Assembly: GCA_937988885.1 (NCBI GenBank)
Contig: CALKHR010000158.1
Location: 1-30,888 of the forward strand
Origin: an uncultured Roseiflexaceae bacterium
Lineage (GTDB): Bacteria; Chloroflexota; Chloroflexia; Chloroflexales; Roseiflexaceae
Length of the DNA stretch: 30,888 nt
Reading direction: 5' to 3'
This document shows, one piece after another, positions 21,679 through 29,892 of the stretch; the stretch's first letter is position 1; each line of letters opens with the position of its first letter. The notes under the pieces are model-generated. The model did not search any database, was not told the origin of the DNA, and worked only from the letters and a program-made list of their open reading frames with translations. The position numbers and the translations under genes were made by a program.

Positions 21679-22785
21679 TTAGGGCGCAGTGATAAAGGGC
21701 AGGAAGCGTTGCTGTTCGGGGGCTTGCCCTGGCGTAGTGATAGGCACTGTTGGCGTGGCAGTGCGTGTCGCCGTGGGTGTATTGGTCGGCGTGCTGGTGC
21801 GGGTTGCGGTTGCGGTCGTAGTTGTTGTCGCCGTAGCCGTGGCGGTAGCGGTGTGGGTTGCCGTTGCAGTAGCCGTGGCGGTAGCAGTGCGAGTTGCGGT
21901 GGCGGTCGCCGTCGCCGTTGCAGTAGCCGTGGCGGTGGCAGTAGCGGTGCGGGTTGCCGTGGCGGTTGCCGTCGCCGTAGCCGTTGCAGTGCGAGTTGCG
22001 GTAGCGGTTGCCGTAGCTGTGGCGGTGGCAGTAGCGGTGCGGGTTGCCGTGGCCGTGGCGGTCGGTGTTATCGTGGGTGGGGAGATGCCAGGCTCAACCG
22101 ACAGATACGCGAAACGAATCTTCGCGCCCGCCGACGTGGTGTTGTCGCCCAAGAAGATCAGATTGGCGGTGTTGTAGGGCCAACCAAACGAACTGTAGTC
22201 GCGCAGCCGTCCGCTCAGGATCTGTGAGCCGCTACTGAGCGTGTAGGTGTTATCCAACAGCGTAAGCGTATACTCCTTCATAGCGCTGGTGTCGAAGGAG
22301 GCGCTTTCGGCTTTACGAAACAGATTCTCGCCGTCGTCCTGCGCCCAGATCTGATCCTCCCAAAACCCTAGTTCAATGCCCTGTTTGTCGTTGCTCAGCA
22401 CGATCAAGCTGATGCCAGCGCGGTGTTGGCTGCTGTGCTGTTCCTGCAGCACCTGAAGGCGGAAGCGCACGGTCGCGCCGTTCGCCCGCACGATCGCGGG
22501 GTTGGCCGTGGCGAAATATCCAGCTTGATCGTTGTTGTGCAGGGTGGTGAGCAGCGTGGCGTCGGTATCGAACTGTTGGCTGGCGGAGTGTGGCGGGATG
22601 GGATTGGTGATGTAGAAGAAGCCTTGGGCGTTGGGGAGTGTGCCTTGCGCGGCGTCGTAGAGGACGGTGATGGCAGTGGCCGGGTGCCCTGGCAACGTGG
22701 CCAAGCCGGCCCCAAGCGCCAAAGTCAGGATGGCGCTGCATACGAGGCGGTTGAGGATCAGGCGAGCAAACTGATGCTTTGGCAT
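21679..22785 (-). CDS. Secreted protein with long Thr/Ala-repeat stalk
   Basis: This 368-residue protein has a signal sequence (about 1-38, hydrophobic core LVCSAILTLALGAGLATL, then PATA), a beta-rich globular domain (about 40-230) and a stalk (about 235-350) of Thr-Ala dipeptides broken at intervals by Arg or His. The globular domain (VRFRLQVLQEQHSSQHRAG, GIELGFWEDQIWAQDDGENL, YTLTLLDNTYTLSSGSQILSG) resembles laminin-G/concanavalin-like folds, so it may bind carbohydrate. The end, QRFLPFITAP, is a short hydrophobic tail such as Chloroflexota surface proteins with Thr/Pro stalks often carry. The stalk is encoded by GCNGTN-type hexamers (about 21746-22065), which are prone to length change. 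It is transcribed toward the DGPF gene and stands alone. Confidence 0.85.
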   Translation of the reverse strand: MPKHQFARLILNRLVCSAILTLALGAGLATLPGHPATAITVLYDAAQGTLPNAQGFFYITNPIPPHSASQQFDTDATLLTTLHNNDQAGYFATANPAIVRANGATVRFRLQVLQEQHSSQHRAGISLIVLSNDKQGIELGFWEDQIWAQDDGENLFRKAESASFDTSAMKEYTLTLLDNTYTLSSGSQILSGRLRDYSSFGWPYNTANLIFLGDNTTSAGAKIRFAYLSVEPGISPPTITPTATATATRTATATATATATATATRTATATATATATATRTATATATATATATATATATRTATATATATATHTATATATATTTTTATATRTSTPTNTPTATRTATPTVPITTPGQAPEQQRFLPFITAP

Positions 22786-22934
22786 ATGCCCCCCCAGGTT
22801 ATATCCTATACCGCTGCAATCAGCAGTAGCCTGTTTCTCCCGTCCTTGAGATCAATTATATCGTAGCTAAATGAATAGCTTGTGATATAGCGGGGTTATT
22901 TGGTTAACAGGTTTGTTATCTCGTGTAGTAATAA

Positions 22935-22970
22935 AGGGCGGCAGGTGCTGGATTGCTCCAAGCACCTGCC
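22935..22970 (-). terminator. Probable terminator of the glycine cleavage operon
   Basis: GGCAGGTGCT (22940-22949) pairs perfectly with AGCACCTGCC (22961-22970). On the minus strand a T-containing CCCTTTATT tract follows, weaker than a classic T-run. It starts 13 bases after the gcvPB stop. Confidence 0.75.
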
Positions 22971-22982
22971 TTTGGGGGATAG

Positions 22983-24476
22983 TTAGGCGTGGGCTTTGGC
23001 TGCGCCTTCCTCGCGCAGTTTGGCGAACGCCTCGGGGTTGTAGCTCAGGACTGGCTGGCGAGCGGCGCGCACCTCGTCGAGCCGTCGCACGGGTGCGGTG
23101 GTGGGCGCCTGGTGCAGGCTCTCGGGGTCTTGGCGGGCTTCCTCGGCGATCTGCAGCATCGCCTCGATGAAACCGTCCATATTGCGCTTGCTCTCCGTCT
23201 CGGTCGGCTCGATCATCATCGCCTCGGGCACGATCAGCGGGAAGTAGACTGTCGGCGGGTGGTAGCCGAAGTCGATCAGCCGCTTGGCGATGTCGAGCGT
23301 GCGCACGCCGGGCGCGCCCTCGATCTGCCCCTTCAGCACGCACTCGTGCATACAGCCTCGGTCGTAGGCGGCGGGATAGGTGTTGCGCAGTTTGCTCAGG
23401 AGGTAGTTCGCGTTCAGCACCGCTGTTTCGCTCACTTCCTTCAGCCCAGCGGCGCCGAGCGTGCGGATGTAGGTCCACGCCCGCACCAGCATGCCGAAGT
23501 TGCCGTAGAAGGTCTTGATACGACCGATGCTCTGCGGCGGCGTGTGGAACGCGAAGCTGCCATCGTCCTTGCGCACAACGACCGGGCTGGGCAGGAACGG
23601 CGCAAGTTCGGCGGTACAGCCGACCGGGCCAGCGCCGGGGCCGCCGCCGCCGTGCGGAGTGGTGAAGGTCTTGTGCAGGTTGTAGTGCATCAGGTCGATG
23701 CCCACCATGCGCGGCTTGATGATGCCCAGGATGGCGTTGAAGTTCGCGCCATCGCCGTAGACCAGGCCGCCAGCCTCGTGCACCAGCCGAGCTACTTCCT
23801 GCACCTGCTCTTCGAACAGGCCGAGCGTGTTCGGGTTGGTGAGCATCAGGCCAGCCGTGCGGGGCGAGAGCTTGCTCTTCAGGTCATCGAGATCGACGTT
23901 GCCGCGTCGGTCGCTCTTGACCTCGATCACGCGCATGCCGACCATCGCAGCCGTGGCCGGGTTGGTGCCGTGCGCCGAGTCGGGCACCAGGATCTCCGTG
24001 CGCTCGGTATCGCCGCGCGAGAGGTGGTAGGCCCGGAACACCAGCACACCCGTGAACTCGCCCTGTGCGCCAGCCGCAGGCTGCAACGCCACAGCATCGA
24101 AGCCCGAAAGCTCGGCCAGGTAGCTTTGCAGTTCGTACATAATCTGAAGCGCGCCCTGCGACACCTGCTCATCTTGCAGCGGATGTGCGCCAGCGAAGCC
24201 GGCGTAGCGGGCGACTTCTTCGTGCAGCTTGGGGTTGTGCTTCATGGTGCACGAGCCAAGCGGATACATACCCGTGTCGATACAGAAGTTGCGCTGACTA
24301 ATGCGGGTAAAGTGGCGCATCACCTCTGGCTCGCTCAGTTCTGGCATAGGTTCCAACTCATCGCGCCGCAGCAGTTCGGTTGGCAGCGCCGCCTCGGGGA
24401 CATCGAGCGCGGGCAGGTTCACGCCAACTTTGCCAGGAGCGGAGAGCTCGAATAGCGGTGGCTCAAAAGTATCCAT
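22983..24476 (-). CDS. gcvPB: Glycine dehydrogenase (decarboxylating) subunit 2
   Basis: GcvPB is the PLP-binding half of the P-protein, which decarboxylates glycine and passes aminomethyl to lipoyl-GcvH. The 497-residue product has DTGMYPLGSCTMKHNPKLHE (67-86), PAAGAQGEFTG (133-143), DSAHGTNPATAAM (166-178) and YNLHKTFTTPHGGGGPG, with K269 as the expected PLP lysine. Length and motifs are normal for split P-proteins. The partner GcvPA is encoded one gene upstream. The start is nine bases after the stop of the APH-fold gene, so the two are tightly linked. It is the last gene of the riboswitch-controlled operon. Confidence 0.97.
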   Translation of the reverse strand: MDTFEPPLFELSAPGKVGVNLPALDVPEAALPTELLRRDELEPMPELSEPEVMRHFTRISQRNFCIDTGMYPLGSCTMKHNPKLHEEVARYAGFAGAHPLQDEQVSQGALQIMYELQSYLAELSGFDAVALQPAAGAQGEFTGVLVFRAYHLSRGDTERTEILVPDSAHGTNPATAAMVGMRVIEVKSDRRGNVDLDDLKSKLSPRTAGLMLTNPNTLGLFEEQVQEVARLVHEAGGLVYGDGANFNAILGIIKPRMVGIDLMHYNLHKTFTTPHGGGGPGAGPVGCTAELAPFLPSPVVVRKDDGSFAFHTPPQSIGRIKTFYGNFGMLVRAWTYIRTLGAAGLKEVSETAVLNANYLLSKLRNTYPAAYDRGCMHECVLKGQIEGAPGVRTLDIAKRLIDFGYHPPTVYFPLIVPEAMMIEPTETESKRNMDGFIEAMLQIAEEARQDPESLHQAPTTAPVRRLDEVRAARQPVLSYNPEAFAKLREEGAAKAHA

Positions 24477-24485
24477 GGTTATCCT

Positions 24486-25436
24486 TTATTGTTCGATAAT
24501 TCGTTTATCGCTCGCTTGCACCATCGCCTGAAGAACACCCTTCAACTGCTGCCCAAGCATCACTTCGCCCCGCAGATACGCCTCGCGCATGCGCTGGAGC
24601 ACCAGCATCACGCGGTAGGGCTGCATCACCGGTTCGCGCACCTGCTCGTAGGTGCGTTTGGTCAACTCGTCGTAGCTGTTGCCGTAGCCAACGCGCAGGC
24701 TGAAGAAGCGCGGGTCGCTCGTGGCCTCGAAGCAGGTGACGTGTTCCCACGCTGGGCACCACCCTTGGGCGTGTTCCCAACCGAGCAGCCCACTCACCTG
24801 CCAATTGCCCTCGTAGTAGCGCACGAGGATCGAGTACGGGCCGATACCGCCGCAGATCAGCGCGGGTTGGCGTCCTATAGGCGAGAAAATGCTTTGGAAC
24901 CAGATGCGCAACCCTTCGGCCTTCTGCCGATCGAGGATGCCGTGTTCCTCGCAAAGCAGCAACTCGTAGTCGAAACGGGCGAGCCCGTACTGGCGCTCAT
25001 CGTTGTGGGCGATCGGATCGTCGCCTTCGAGCGCGCCATAGTGCGGGCAGGCGAGCCGATGGACGCGCGACACAATCTCGCCCAAACGTCGGCCAAGCTG
25101 ATAAAGCTGCTCCTCGCCGATGGACGCTACCACATTGGCGAGCGGCTCTCCCCCGATCCCCGAGACGAGCAGATACGGCACACCGACCGTCTCGCCAGTG
25201 GGATCGCTGGCCTGCAGCTGTGGAATAGGCAGATCGAACTCGGCGGAGAGCATGCGCAACGCTGCGGCTGCCGTGCGGGCGGCCTGACTCGTGGGATAGG
25301 GCAGCGCCAACAGCGGCTGCATCCCTGAAGCTTGCAGTGCGTAGACACCACTCGCAAGCTCCTTGGCGTTGGTCAATTGCGAGCCAGGGAAGGCACGTGT
25401 GAGAATGACTTCGAGTTGTTGGTCAGCGAGCTTCAT
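24486..25436 (-). CDS. APH-fold protein lacking kinase residues, in gcv operon
   Basis: This 316-residue protein appears to have the aminoglycoside phosphotransferase/choline kinase fold. PYLLVSGIGGEPLANVV (87-103) resembles the hinge segment, and LYQLGRRLGEIVSRVHRL (111-128) the helix that follows. LICGGIGPYSILVR (193-206) and VSGLLGWEHAQGWCPAWEH (214-232) take the place of the catalytic and metal loops. Active members have HxDxxxxN and then D(W/F)E; here these read C195-G197-S202 and G219, so every catalytic and metal-binding residue is changed. It is probably a pseudokinase. It lies between gcvPA and gcvPB with gaps of 47 and 9 bases, so it is co-expressed with glycine cleavage. It may help assemble or regulate the complex; this is inference. 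The fold assignment rests on short motifs only. Confidence 0.7.
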   Translation of the reverse strand: MKLADQQLEVILTRAFPGSQLTNAKELASGVYALQASGMQPLLALPYPTSQAARTAAAALRMLSAEFDLPIPQLQASDPTGETVGVPYLLVSGIGGEPLANVVASIGEEQLYQLGRRLGEIVSRVHRLACPHYGALEGDDPIAHNDERQYGLARFDYELLLCEEHGILDRQKAEGLRIWFQSIFSPIGRQPALICGGIGPYSILVRYYEGNWQVSGLLGWEHAQGWCPAWEHVTCFEATSDPRFFSLRVGYGNSYDELTKRTYEQVREPVMQPYRVMLVLQRMREAYLRGEVMLGQQLKGVLQAMVQASDKRIIEQ

Positions 25437-25483
25437 CGTATTTCCCTAGATTATGGGGTACGCTTCAAACACCAGCCCAACAT

Positions 25484-26818
25484 TTAGATCTGCGCGAGAG
25501 CCTGAACCAAATCGTCGATCTCGGCTTTGCTGTTCATCTCAGTCACACACAACAGCATCGCATTGCCCAAATGTGGGTAATCGTTGCTCAAATCGTAACC
25601 GCCAATGATGCCGCGATCGCGCAGTGCTGCGTTGATCTCGGCGACCGGGCGAGGCGTGCGCACCACAAACTCGCGGAAGAACGCGCCCTGATCGATGAGG
25701 CTGTAGCCCGGCACCTTTGCGATCTCCTGAGCGGCGTAGTGGGAGCGGTGGTAGCACAACTCGGCCACCTTGCGCAGCCCCTGGCGACCCATCAGGCTGA
25801 GGTACACTGCGGCGGCGAGCGCCATCAACCCCTGATTGGTGCAGATATTCGAGGTGGCCTGCTCGCGGCGGATATGCTGCTCGCGGGCCTGCAGCGTCAG
25901 CACATAGCCGATCTTGCCGTCGATATCGAGCGTTGCGCCAGCCAAGCGGCCCGGCATCTTGCGCACATACTTCGACTTGCAGGTGAAGATACCCAGATAC
26001 GGTCCGCCGAACGAGAGGCCCACACCCAACGGCTGGCCCTCGGCGGTGGCGATATCCACATCGGCCTCGCCGGGCGTCTGGAACAAGCCGAGCGCGATCG
26101 GATCGACGTGTGCGACCAGCAGCGCGCCAGCCGCGTGCACTCGCTCAGCCAGTGGCTTGAGATCGTGCAGCGTGCCGAAGAAATCGGGGTTCTGCACCAC
26201 CAGCGCCGCCGTCGTGTTATCGACCAGCGCCAGCACATCGTCGAGCGTGGCATCGGGGCGCTCGTCGCCGACGATCTGCAGATCGGAGCCTTGGGTGTAG
26301 GTGCGCAGCACCGCGCGGTACTGCGGGCCAACGCTGGGGGCCACCACGACCTTCCTGCGGTTGCGGCTCGAAGCCACCGCCATCAGCGCGGCCTCGGCCA
26401 GCGCCGTGCCGCCATCGTAGTGCGAGGCGTTCGCCACCTCCATGCCCGTGAGGCGGCAGATCAAGCTCTGATACTCGAAGATCGCCTGGAGCGTGCCCTG
26501 GCTGATCTCGGGTTGATACGGTGTGTAGGCCGTGTAGAACTCCGAGCGGCGCAGGATCTGGTCAACCGCGCTCGGCACGAAGTGGTTGTACGCGCCAGCA
26601 CCCAAGAAAATGCTGTGGGTGGAGGCGTTGGCGTTCTTATTCGAAAGAGCGGTCAGTATGCGCCGCAATTCGATCTCGGAGAGAGGCGCAGGCAACTCGA
26701 CGTGCGGGAAACGCAGCGATTCGGGCACCCCCGCGAAGAGCTCGGCAACGTCGGAGATCCCAATCGATTGGAGCATCTCGGCGCGCTCGGCCTCGGTGAT
26801 TGCAATATAGTGCGACAT
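25484..26818 (-). CDS. gcvPA: Glycine dehydrogenase (decarboxylating) subunit 1
   Basis: GcvPA is the non-PLP half of the split P-protein and pairs with GcvPB. The 444-residue product begins MSHYIAITEAERAEMLQSIG and has FLGAGAYNHFVPSAVDQI, YTAYTPYQPEISQGTLQAIF, NASHYDGGTALAEAALMA, SFGGPYLGIF and QAREQHIRREQATSNICTNQ, all typical of the family. Size is normal. It starts 59 bases after gcvH and is followed by the APH-fold gene rather than directly by gcvPB. Confidence 0.97.
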   Translation of the reverse strand: MSHYIAITEAERAEMLQSIGISDVAELFAGVPESLRFPHVELPAPLSEIELRRILTALSNKNANASTHSIFLGAGAYNHFVPSAVDQILRRSEFYTAYTPYQPEISQGTLQAIFEYQSLICRLTGMEVANASHYDGGTALAEAALMAVASSRNRRKVVVAPSVGPQYRAVLRTYTQGSDLQIVGDERPDATLDDVLALVDNTTAALVVQNPDFFGTLHDLKPLAERVHAAGALLVAHVDPIALGLFQTPGEADVDIATAEGQPLGVGLSFGGPYLGIFTCKSKYVRKMPGRLAGATLDIDGKIGYVLTLQAREQHIRREQATSNICTNQGLMALAAAVYLSLMGRQGLRKVAELCYHRSHYAAQEIAKVPGYSLIDQGAFFREFVVRTPRPVAEINAALRDRGIIGGYDLSNDYPHLGNAMLLCVTEMNSKAEIDDLVQALAQI

Positions 26819-26877
26819 GCTTCCTTACCGAAAGCGCTGCTGATCGGGCAAACGAGCCAACCAGCAGCGCCTCACAA

Positions 26878-27264
26878 TTAATGATCACTCTCGGCGATTA
26901 ACTTGCTGTATGCCTCGGCGCTCATCAGGGCGCCAATGCCTTGTGCCACACGGATCTTCACCAACCAGCCATCGCCGTACGGATCGCTGTTGACGAGATC
27001 GGGGTTCTGATCCAGATTGCTATTGACTTCAATAATCTCGCCTGCCACTGGCAAATAGAGATCCGAAGCAGCCTTGACCGACTCGATCACACCGAAGTTT
27101 GCACCTGAATCGAAGCTTGCGCCTACTTCGGGCAACTCCACATAGACGACATCGCCGAGTTGTGCCTGGGCAAAATCAGTGATCCCAACTGTTGCCTGTT
27201 CGCCCTCGATGCGAATCCATTCGTGCGAACCCGTGTATTGAAGATCGGCCGGTATGTTTGACAT
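26878..27264 (-). CDS. gcvH: Glycine cleavage system H protein
   Basis: GcvH is the lipoyl-carrying shuttle of the complex. The 128-residue product has YTGSHEWIRIEG (10-21), VGITDFAQAQLGDVVYVELP (26-45) and ESVKAASDLYLPVAGEI, where K64 is the lipoylated lysine. The ATG at 27264 is chosen over an upstream GTG at 27273 because AGAGGAG lies seven bases before it and the product then begins as family members do (MSNIP). It lies 36 bases after gcvT. Confidence 0.97.
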   Translation of the reverse strand: MSNIPADLQYTGSHEWIRIEGEQATVGITDFAQAQLGDVVYVELPEVGASFDSGANFGVIESVKAASDLYLPVAGEIIEVNSNLDQNPDLVNSDPYGDGWLVKIRVAQGIGALMSAEAYSKLIAESDH

Positions 27265-27300
27265 TGTGCGCACTCCTCTGCTAATTGACGATGAACGAGA

Positions 27301-28410
27301 CTATTTCTTGTACCGAGGTTGATAAAACGGCGTTTTGACGACACGCGCGCGCACGGGCTTGCCGCGCACGATCACATCGAACTCACTCCCTTCCTTGGTG
27401 AGCTCAAGGGGCACATAGCCTAGCCCCAAGTTCTTGCCCAACGTCGGCGAGGGCATCCCCGTGGTGACGTATCCAACACGTTCGCCCGCCGTGTTGTGGA
27501 TCTCATACTCGCCCCGTGCGATGCCGCGGCCAACCATCTCGAAGCCGACCAACTTGCGCGTCACGCCAGCTTCCTTGATCTGCTTGAGCGCCTCCGAACC
27601 GATGAACGGCCCCTTGTTCAGTTTCACCACCCAACCGAGTTTGGCTTCATATGGATTGATGTCGTCGGCGATTTCGTGGCCGTAGAGCGCCAAACACGCC
27701 TCGAAGCGCAAACTGTCGCGGGCACCCAACCCGCATGGCTTCAGGCCGTCGTCCTTGCCGAGTGCCAGCAGCGAATCCCATACCTGTTCGATATGCTCGT
27801 TCGCCACGAACAACTCAAAGCCATCTTCACCTGCGTAACCAGTTCGTGCGATTTGGGCTGGGATGCTGCCAAAAAGTGTGCCAGTGGTGATGCCGTGGAA
27901 GGGCAGATCGATCACATTAGTATCGGTGGCGCGCGCCAGGATCGACTCGGAGAGCGGCCCCTGCAGCGCCAGCATGGCGGTTTGATCTGAGATATTGGTC
28001 AGCGCCACATCGAAGCCAACCACCTGCTCAAGCAGCCAGGCGAAGTCCTTCTCGATGTTCGAGGCGTTGGCGACGATCATATAGCCGTCGGGTTGGCGGT
28101 AGATGAACAGATCGTCGATGATACCGCCGTTGGGGTGGCAGAGCAGCGCGTAACTCGCCTGCCCTTCGCCGATTTGGCTCACATCGCTGGTGACCACGTG
28201 CTGCAAGAAAGCCAGCGCATCGGGGCCTCGCACCTCGAACTCGCCCATATGGCTGATGTCGAACAGCCCGGCGGCCTTGCGCACCGCATTGTGCTCATCG
28301 ATAATCCCGCTGTACTGCACGGGCATATCCCAGCCGCCGAAAGGTACCATGCGTGCCCCTAGGGCCACATGGCGGTCGTAGAGCGGCGTTCGCTTAAGCG
28401 TCTCTGACAT
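27301..28410 (-). CDS. gcvT: Aminomethyltransferase (glycine cleavage T protein)
   Basis: GcvT transfers the one-carbon unit from aminomethyl-lipoyl-GcvH to tetrahydrofolate, releasing ammonia. The 369-residue product has the family segments RMVPFGGWDMPVQYSGI, FDISHMGEFEVRGPDA, GGIIDDLFIYR, TGYAGEDGFELFV and LGARDSLRFEACLALYGHEI. The length is normal. GAGGAGAGG lies before the ATG. It is the first gene of the operon, directly behind the tandem glycine riboswitch. Confidence 0.97.
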   Translation of the reverse strand: MSETLKRTPLYDRHVALGARMVPFGGWDMPVQYSGIIDEHNAVRKAAGLFDISHMGEFEVRGPDALAFLQHVVTSDVSQIGEGQASYALLCHPNGGIIDDLFIYRQPDGYMIVANASNIEKDFAWLLEQVVGFDVALTNISDQTAMLALQGPLSESILARATDTNVIDLPFHGITTGTLFGSIPAQIARTGYAGEDGFELFVANEHIEQVWDSLLALGKDDGLKPCGLGARDSLRFEACLALYGHEIADDINPYEAKLGWVVKLNKGPFIGSEALKQIKEAGVTRKLVGFEMVGRGIARGEYEIHNTAGERVGYVTTGMPSPTLGKNLGLGYVPLELTKEGSEFDVIVRGKPVRARVVKTPFYQPRYKK

Positions 28411-28465
28411 TCGGCCTCTCCTCTCAATTGGCGATTGTGTTGATATGGCCTATGCGCTGAGAAAT

Positions 28466-28510
28466 AAAAAAGCGAACAGCGCTAGGCGGTCTGCCTAAGC
28501 TCTGTCCGCG
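28466..28510 (-). terminator. Riboswitch expression-platform terminator
   Basis: On the minus strand GCGGACAG (28510-28503) pairs with CTGTTCGC (28479-28472) with one wobble, and inner TAGGC/GCCTA pairing extends the stem. TTTTTT follows (28471-28466). The left arm overlaps the 3' part of the second glycine aptamer (its CAGAG P1 strand). Aptamer and terminator are therefore mutually exclusive, as expected if glycine turns the operon on. Confidence 0.82.
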
Positions 28511-28725
28511 AACCTGAGAGTTGCTCCTAGTATGTCGTCCGGGGCTACCAGAGCCAAACTACAGACGTTACGTCGGGTTACTCCATCGGTGCTAGCGATC
28601 TATCGAGAAGCTAGCTCTCCAGAGTGCCATCGAGGTGCAGTTCCGGAACCTGAGAGATTCGCAAAAGGTTCGGCTTCCTTTGCTTGCTCCTTCGGTGGCC
28701 GCGTGCGCGGCACTCTCCCACACCT
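28495..28725 (-). promoter_or_regulatory. Tandem glycine riboswitch controlling the gcv operon
   Basis: Read on the minus strand, two gcvT-type aptamers are visible. The first has GGGAGAGTGCCG, ACCGAAGGAGCAAGC, then AATCTCTCAGGTTC and CGGAACTGC. The second has CTGGAGAGC, ACCGATGGAGTAACCC, then CAACTCTCAGGTTCGCGGAC. CTCTG before the second aptamer can pair with CAGAG at its end to form P1. In known examples two aptamers bind glycine and switch on glycine cleavage genes. The position just before gcvT fits fully. Confidence 0.93.
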
Positions 28726-28751
28726 GTCATACAGCGTATTCAGTTGCGCTT

Positions 28752-28757
28752 AGTATA
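28752..28757 (-). promoter_or_regulatory. Extended -10 promoter of the gcv riboswitch transcript
   Basis: On the minus strand TGCTATACT forms an extended -10 (TATACT at 28757-28752). The -35 position reads TTTTTA, which is poor but tolerable with an extended -10. It would start the transcript about 20-25 bases before the first aptamer. It lies immediately after the stop codon of the upstream gene, whose 3' end it nearly overlaps. Confidence 0.6.
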
Positions 28758-28766
28758 GCATATCTT

Positions 28767-29756
28767 CTAGCGTTTAAAAATCGATGTGCGAATGCCTGTC
28801 GCGCTTCCACAACTGTTACACTGCCCATTGGAGAGCCCAACCACGCGTGTGCCGTTGGCATTGCGCTCGATCAGCGTGGTGCCACAGCGTGCGCACAGCG
28901 TATTCTGATTCTGCTCGGCGCCGTAGACGTAGTGCAGCCCAGCCTCATGCGCGAGCCGCCGCGCACGCGCCACACTCGCCGCCGCCGCCGCACCCGCATC
29001 GCCCGGGAGCACGTGCCAGGGCGTGTTGTGCCCCAACGTATCGCGAATCCAGCCCGCGAGCGCCTGTACCTGCTCCGGCGAGTCGTTCACGTTCGGGTGC
29101 ATGCGCGTCGTCACCTCCACGTGGCAGTTCCAGTGCTTGAGCGCCCGCTCCGCCACCTGTAAGATGCCGCGCCACTCCGCCACACCTGTTAGGCGCGCAT
29201 AGGTGGCGTCGTCGAAGGCCCGCAATTCCAGGTTGATCCCATCGAGATAGTGGCCCCACTGATCCAGCGCGGCCTGCGTGAAGTAGCCCGATGTCACCAT
29301 CGCCGTGTAGCGGCTGTTTGCGCGGCTGAGTTGCAACAGATCCCGCACATATTCGAACGACACGGCGGGGTCGCTGTACGTCCAAACCACGCCACGGCAG
29401 AGTTTTTCGAGCGCGAACTGTGCGGCGCGATCCGGCTCCAGCCTACGGCGTTTGGCGGGGTCCTCGGGGATGCGGGCATACTGGCCACGATTCTGATCCT
29501 CGGGAAAGGCGTAGCCCCAACTGCCCAACGATAGGACCGATGTGCCTGGCAACAAGTGCCAGAATCGATGATCCTCGATCGGGCCGACATGTGCTGCGCT
29601 TATCAAACCATCGTTCAGGATAGCAATGCCGGAATCGACACCCACGCGCACCTGACAGCGCCCAACGCTGCCCACATTCAACGTGCAGCCCCACTGGCAG
29701 ACACCACAACGATATCGTTTATCGCTTATCCGCTCAACAAGATCGGTCAGGCGCAT
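28767..29756 (-). CDS. AmmeMemoRadiSam-like radical SAM homologue lacking cluster cysteines
   Basis: This 329-residue protein resembles the radical SAM enzyme of the AmmeMemoRadiSam set over its whole length. An N-terminal metal site has C17, C20, C24 and C34 (CGVCQWGC, GRC). Then come GPIEDHRFWHLLPGTSVLSL (58-77), a SAM-barrel-like middle (WTYSDPAVSFEYVRDLL, LDGINLELRAFDDATYARLT, TPWHVLP) and a C-terminal zinc ribbon (CARCG, CNSCG). Where active enzymes have GCNLxCxFCQN to bind [4Fe-4S], this one has GYAFPEDQN (81-89), so all three cysteines are gone while the final QN remains. It probably lacks radical SAM chemistry but may still bind its partner or substrate. The AMMECR1 and MEMO partner genes are not in the window. 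Confidence 0.8.
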   Translation of the reverse strand: MRLTDLVERISDKRYRCGVCQWGCTLNVGSVGRCQVRVGVDSGIAILNDGLISAAHVGPIEDHRFWHLLPGTSVLSLGSWGYAFPEDQNRGQYARIPEDPAKRRRLEPDRAAQFALEKLCRGVVWTYSDPAVSFEYVRDLLQLSRANSRYTAMVTSGYFTQAALDQWGHYLDGINLELRAFDDATYARLTGVAEWRGILQVAERALKHWNCHVEVTTRMHPNVNDSPEQVQALAGWIRDTLGHNTPWHVLPGDAGAAAAASVARARRLAHEAGLHYVYGAEQNQNTLCARCGTTLIERNANGTRVVGLSNGQCNSCGSATGIRTSIFKR

Positions 29757-29892
29757 AGCTACTCCTACTGATGTGCTTGAAAACGCAACGCAATCATTCT
29801 ATCAGTCTCGGTTGCCCAATGGTGGCGGATTCACGTTGCCGCACCAACGACGCATCTGCATGAGGCGAACCAAGGCTACGCAGTATCAATTA

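Noticed and set aside
22989..24455. Plus-strand frame of 488 codons opposite gcvPB
   Set aside because: It mirrors almost exactly the coding span of gcvPB and has no recognisable domains; the same applies to the plus-strand frame at 25571-26881 opposite gcvPA.
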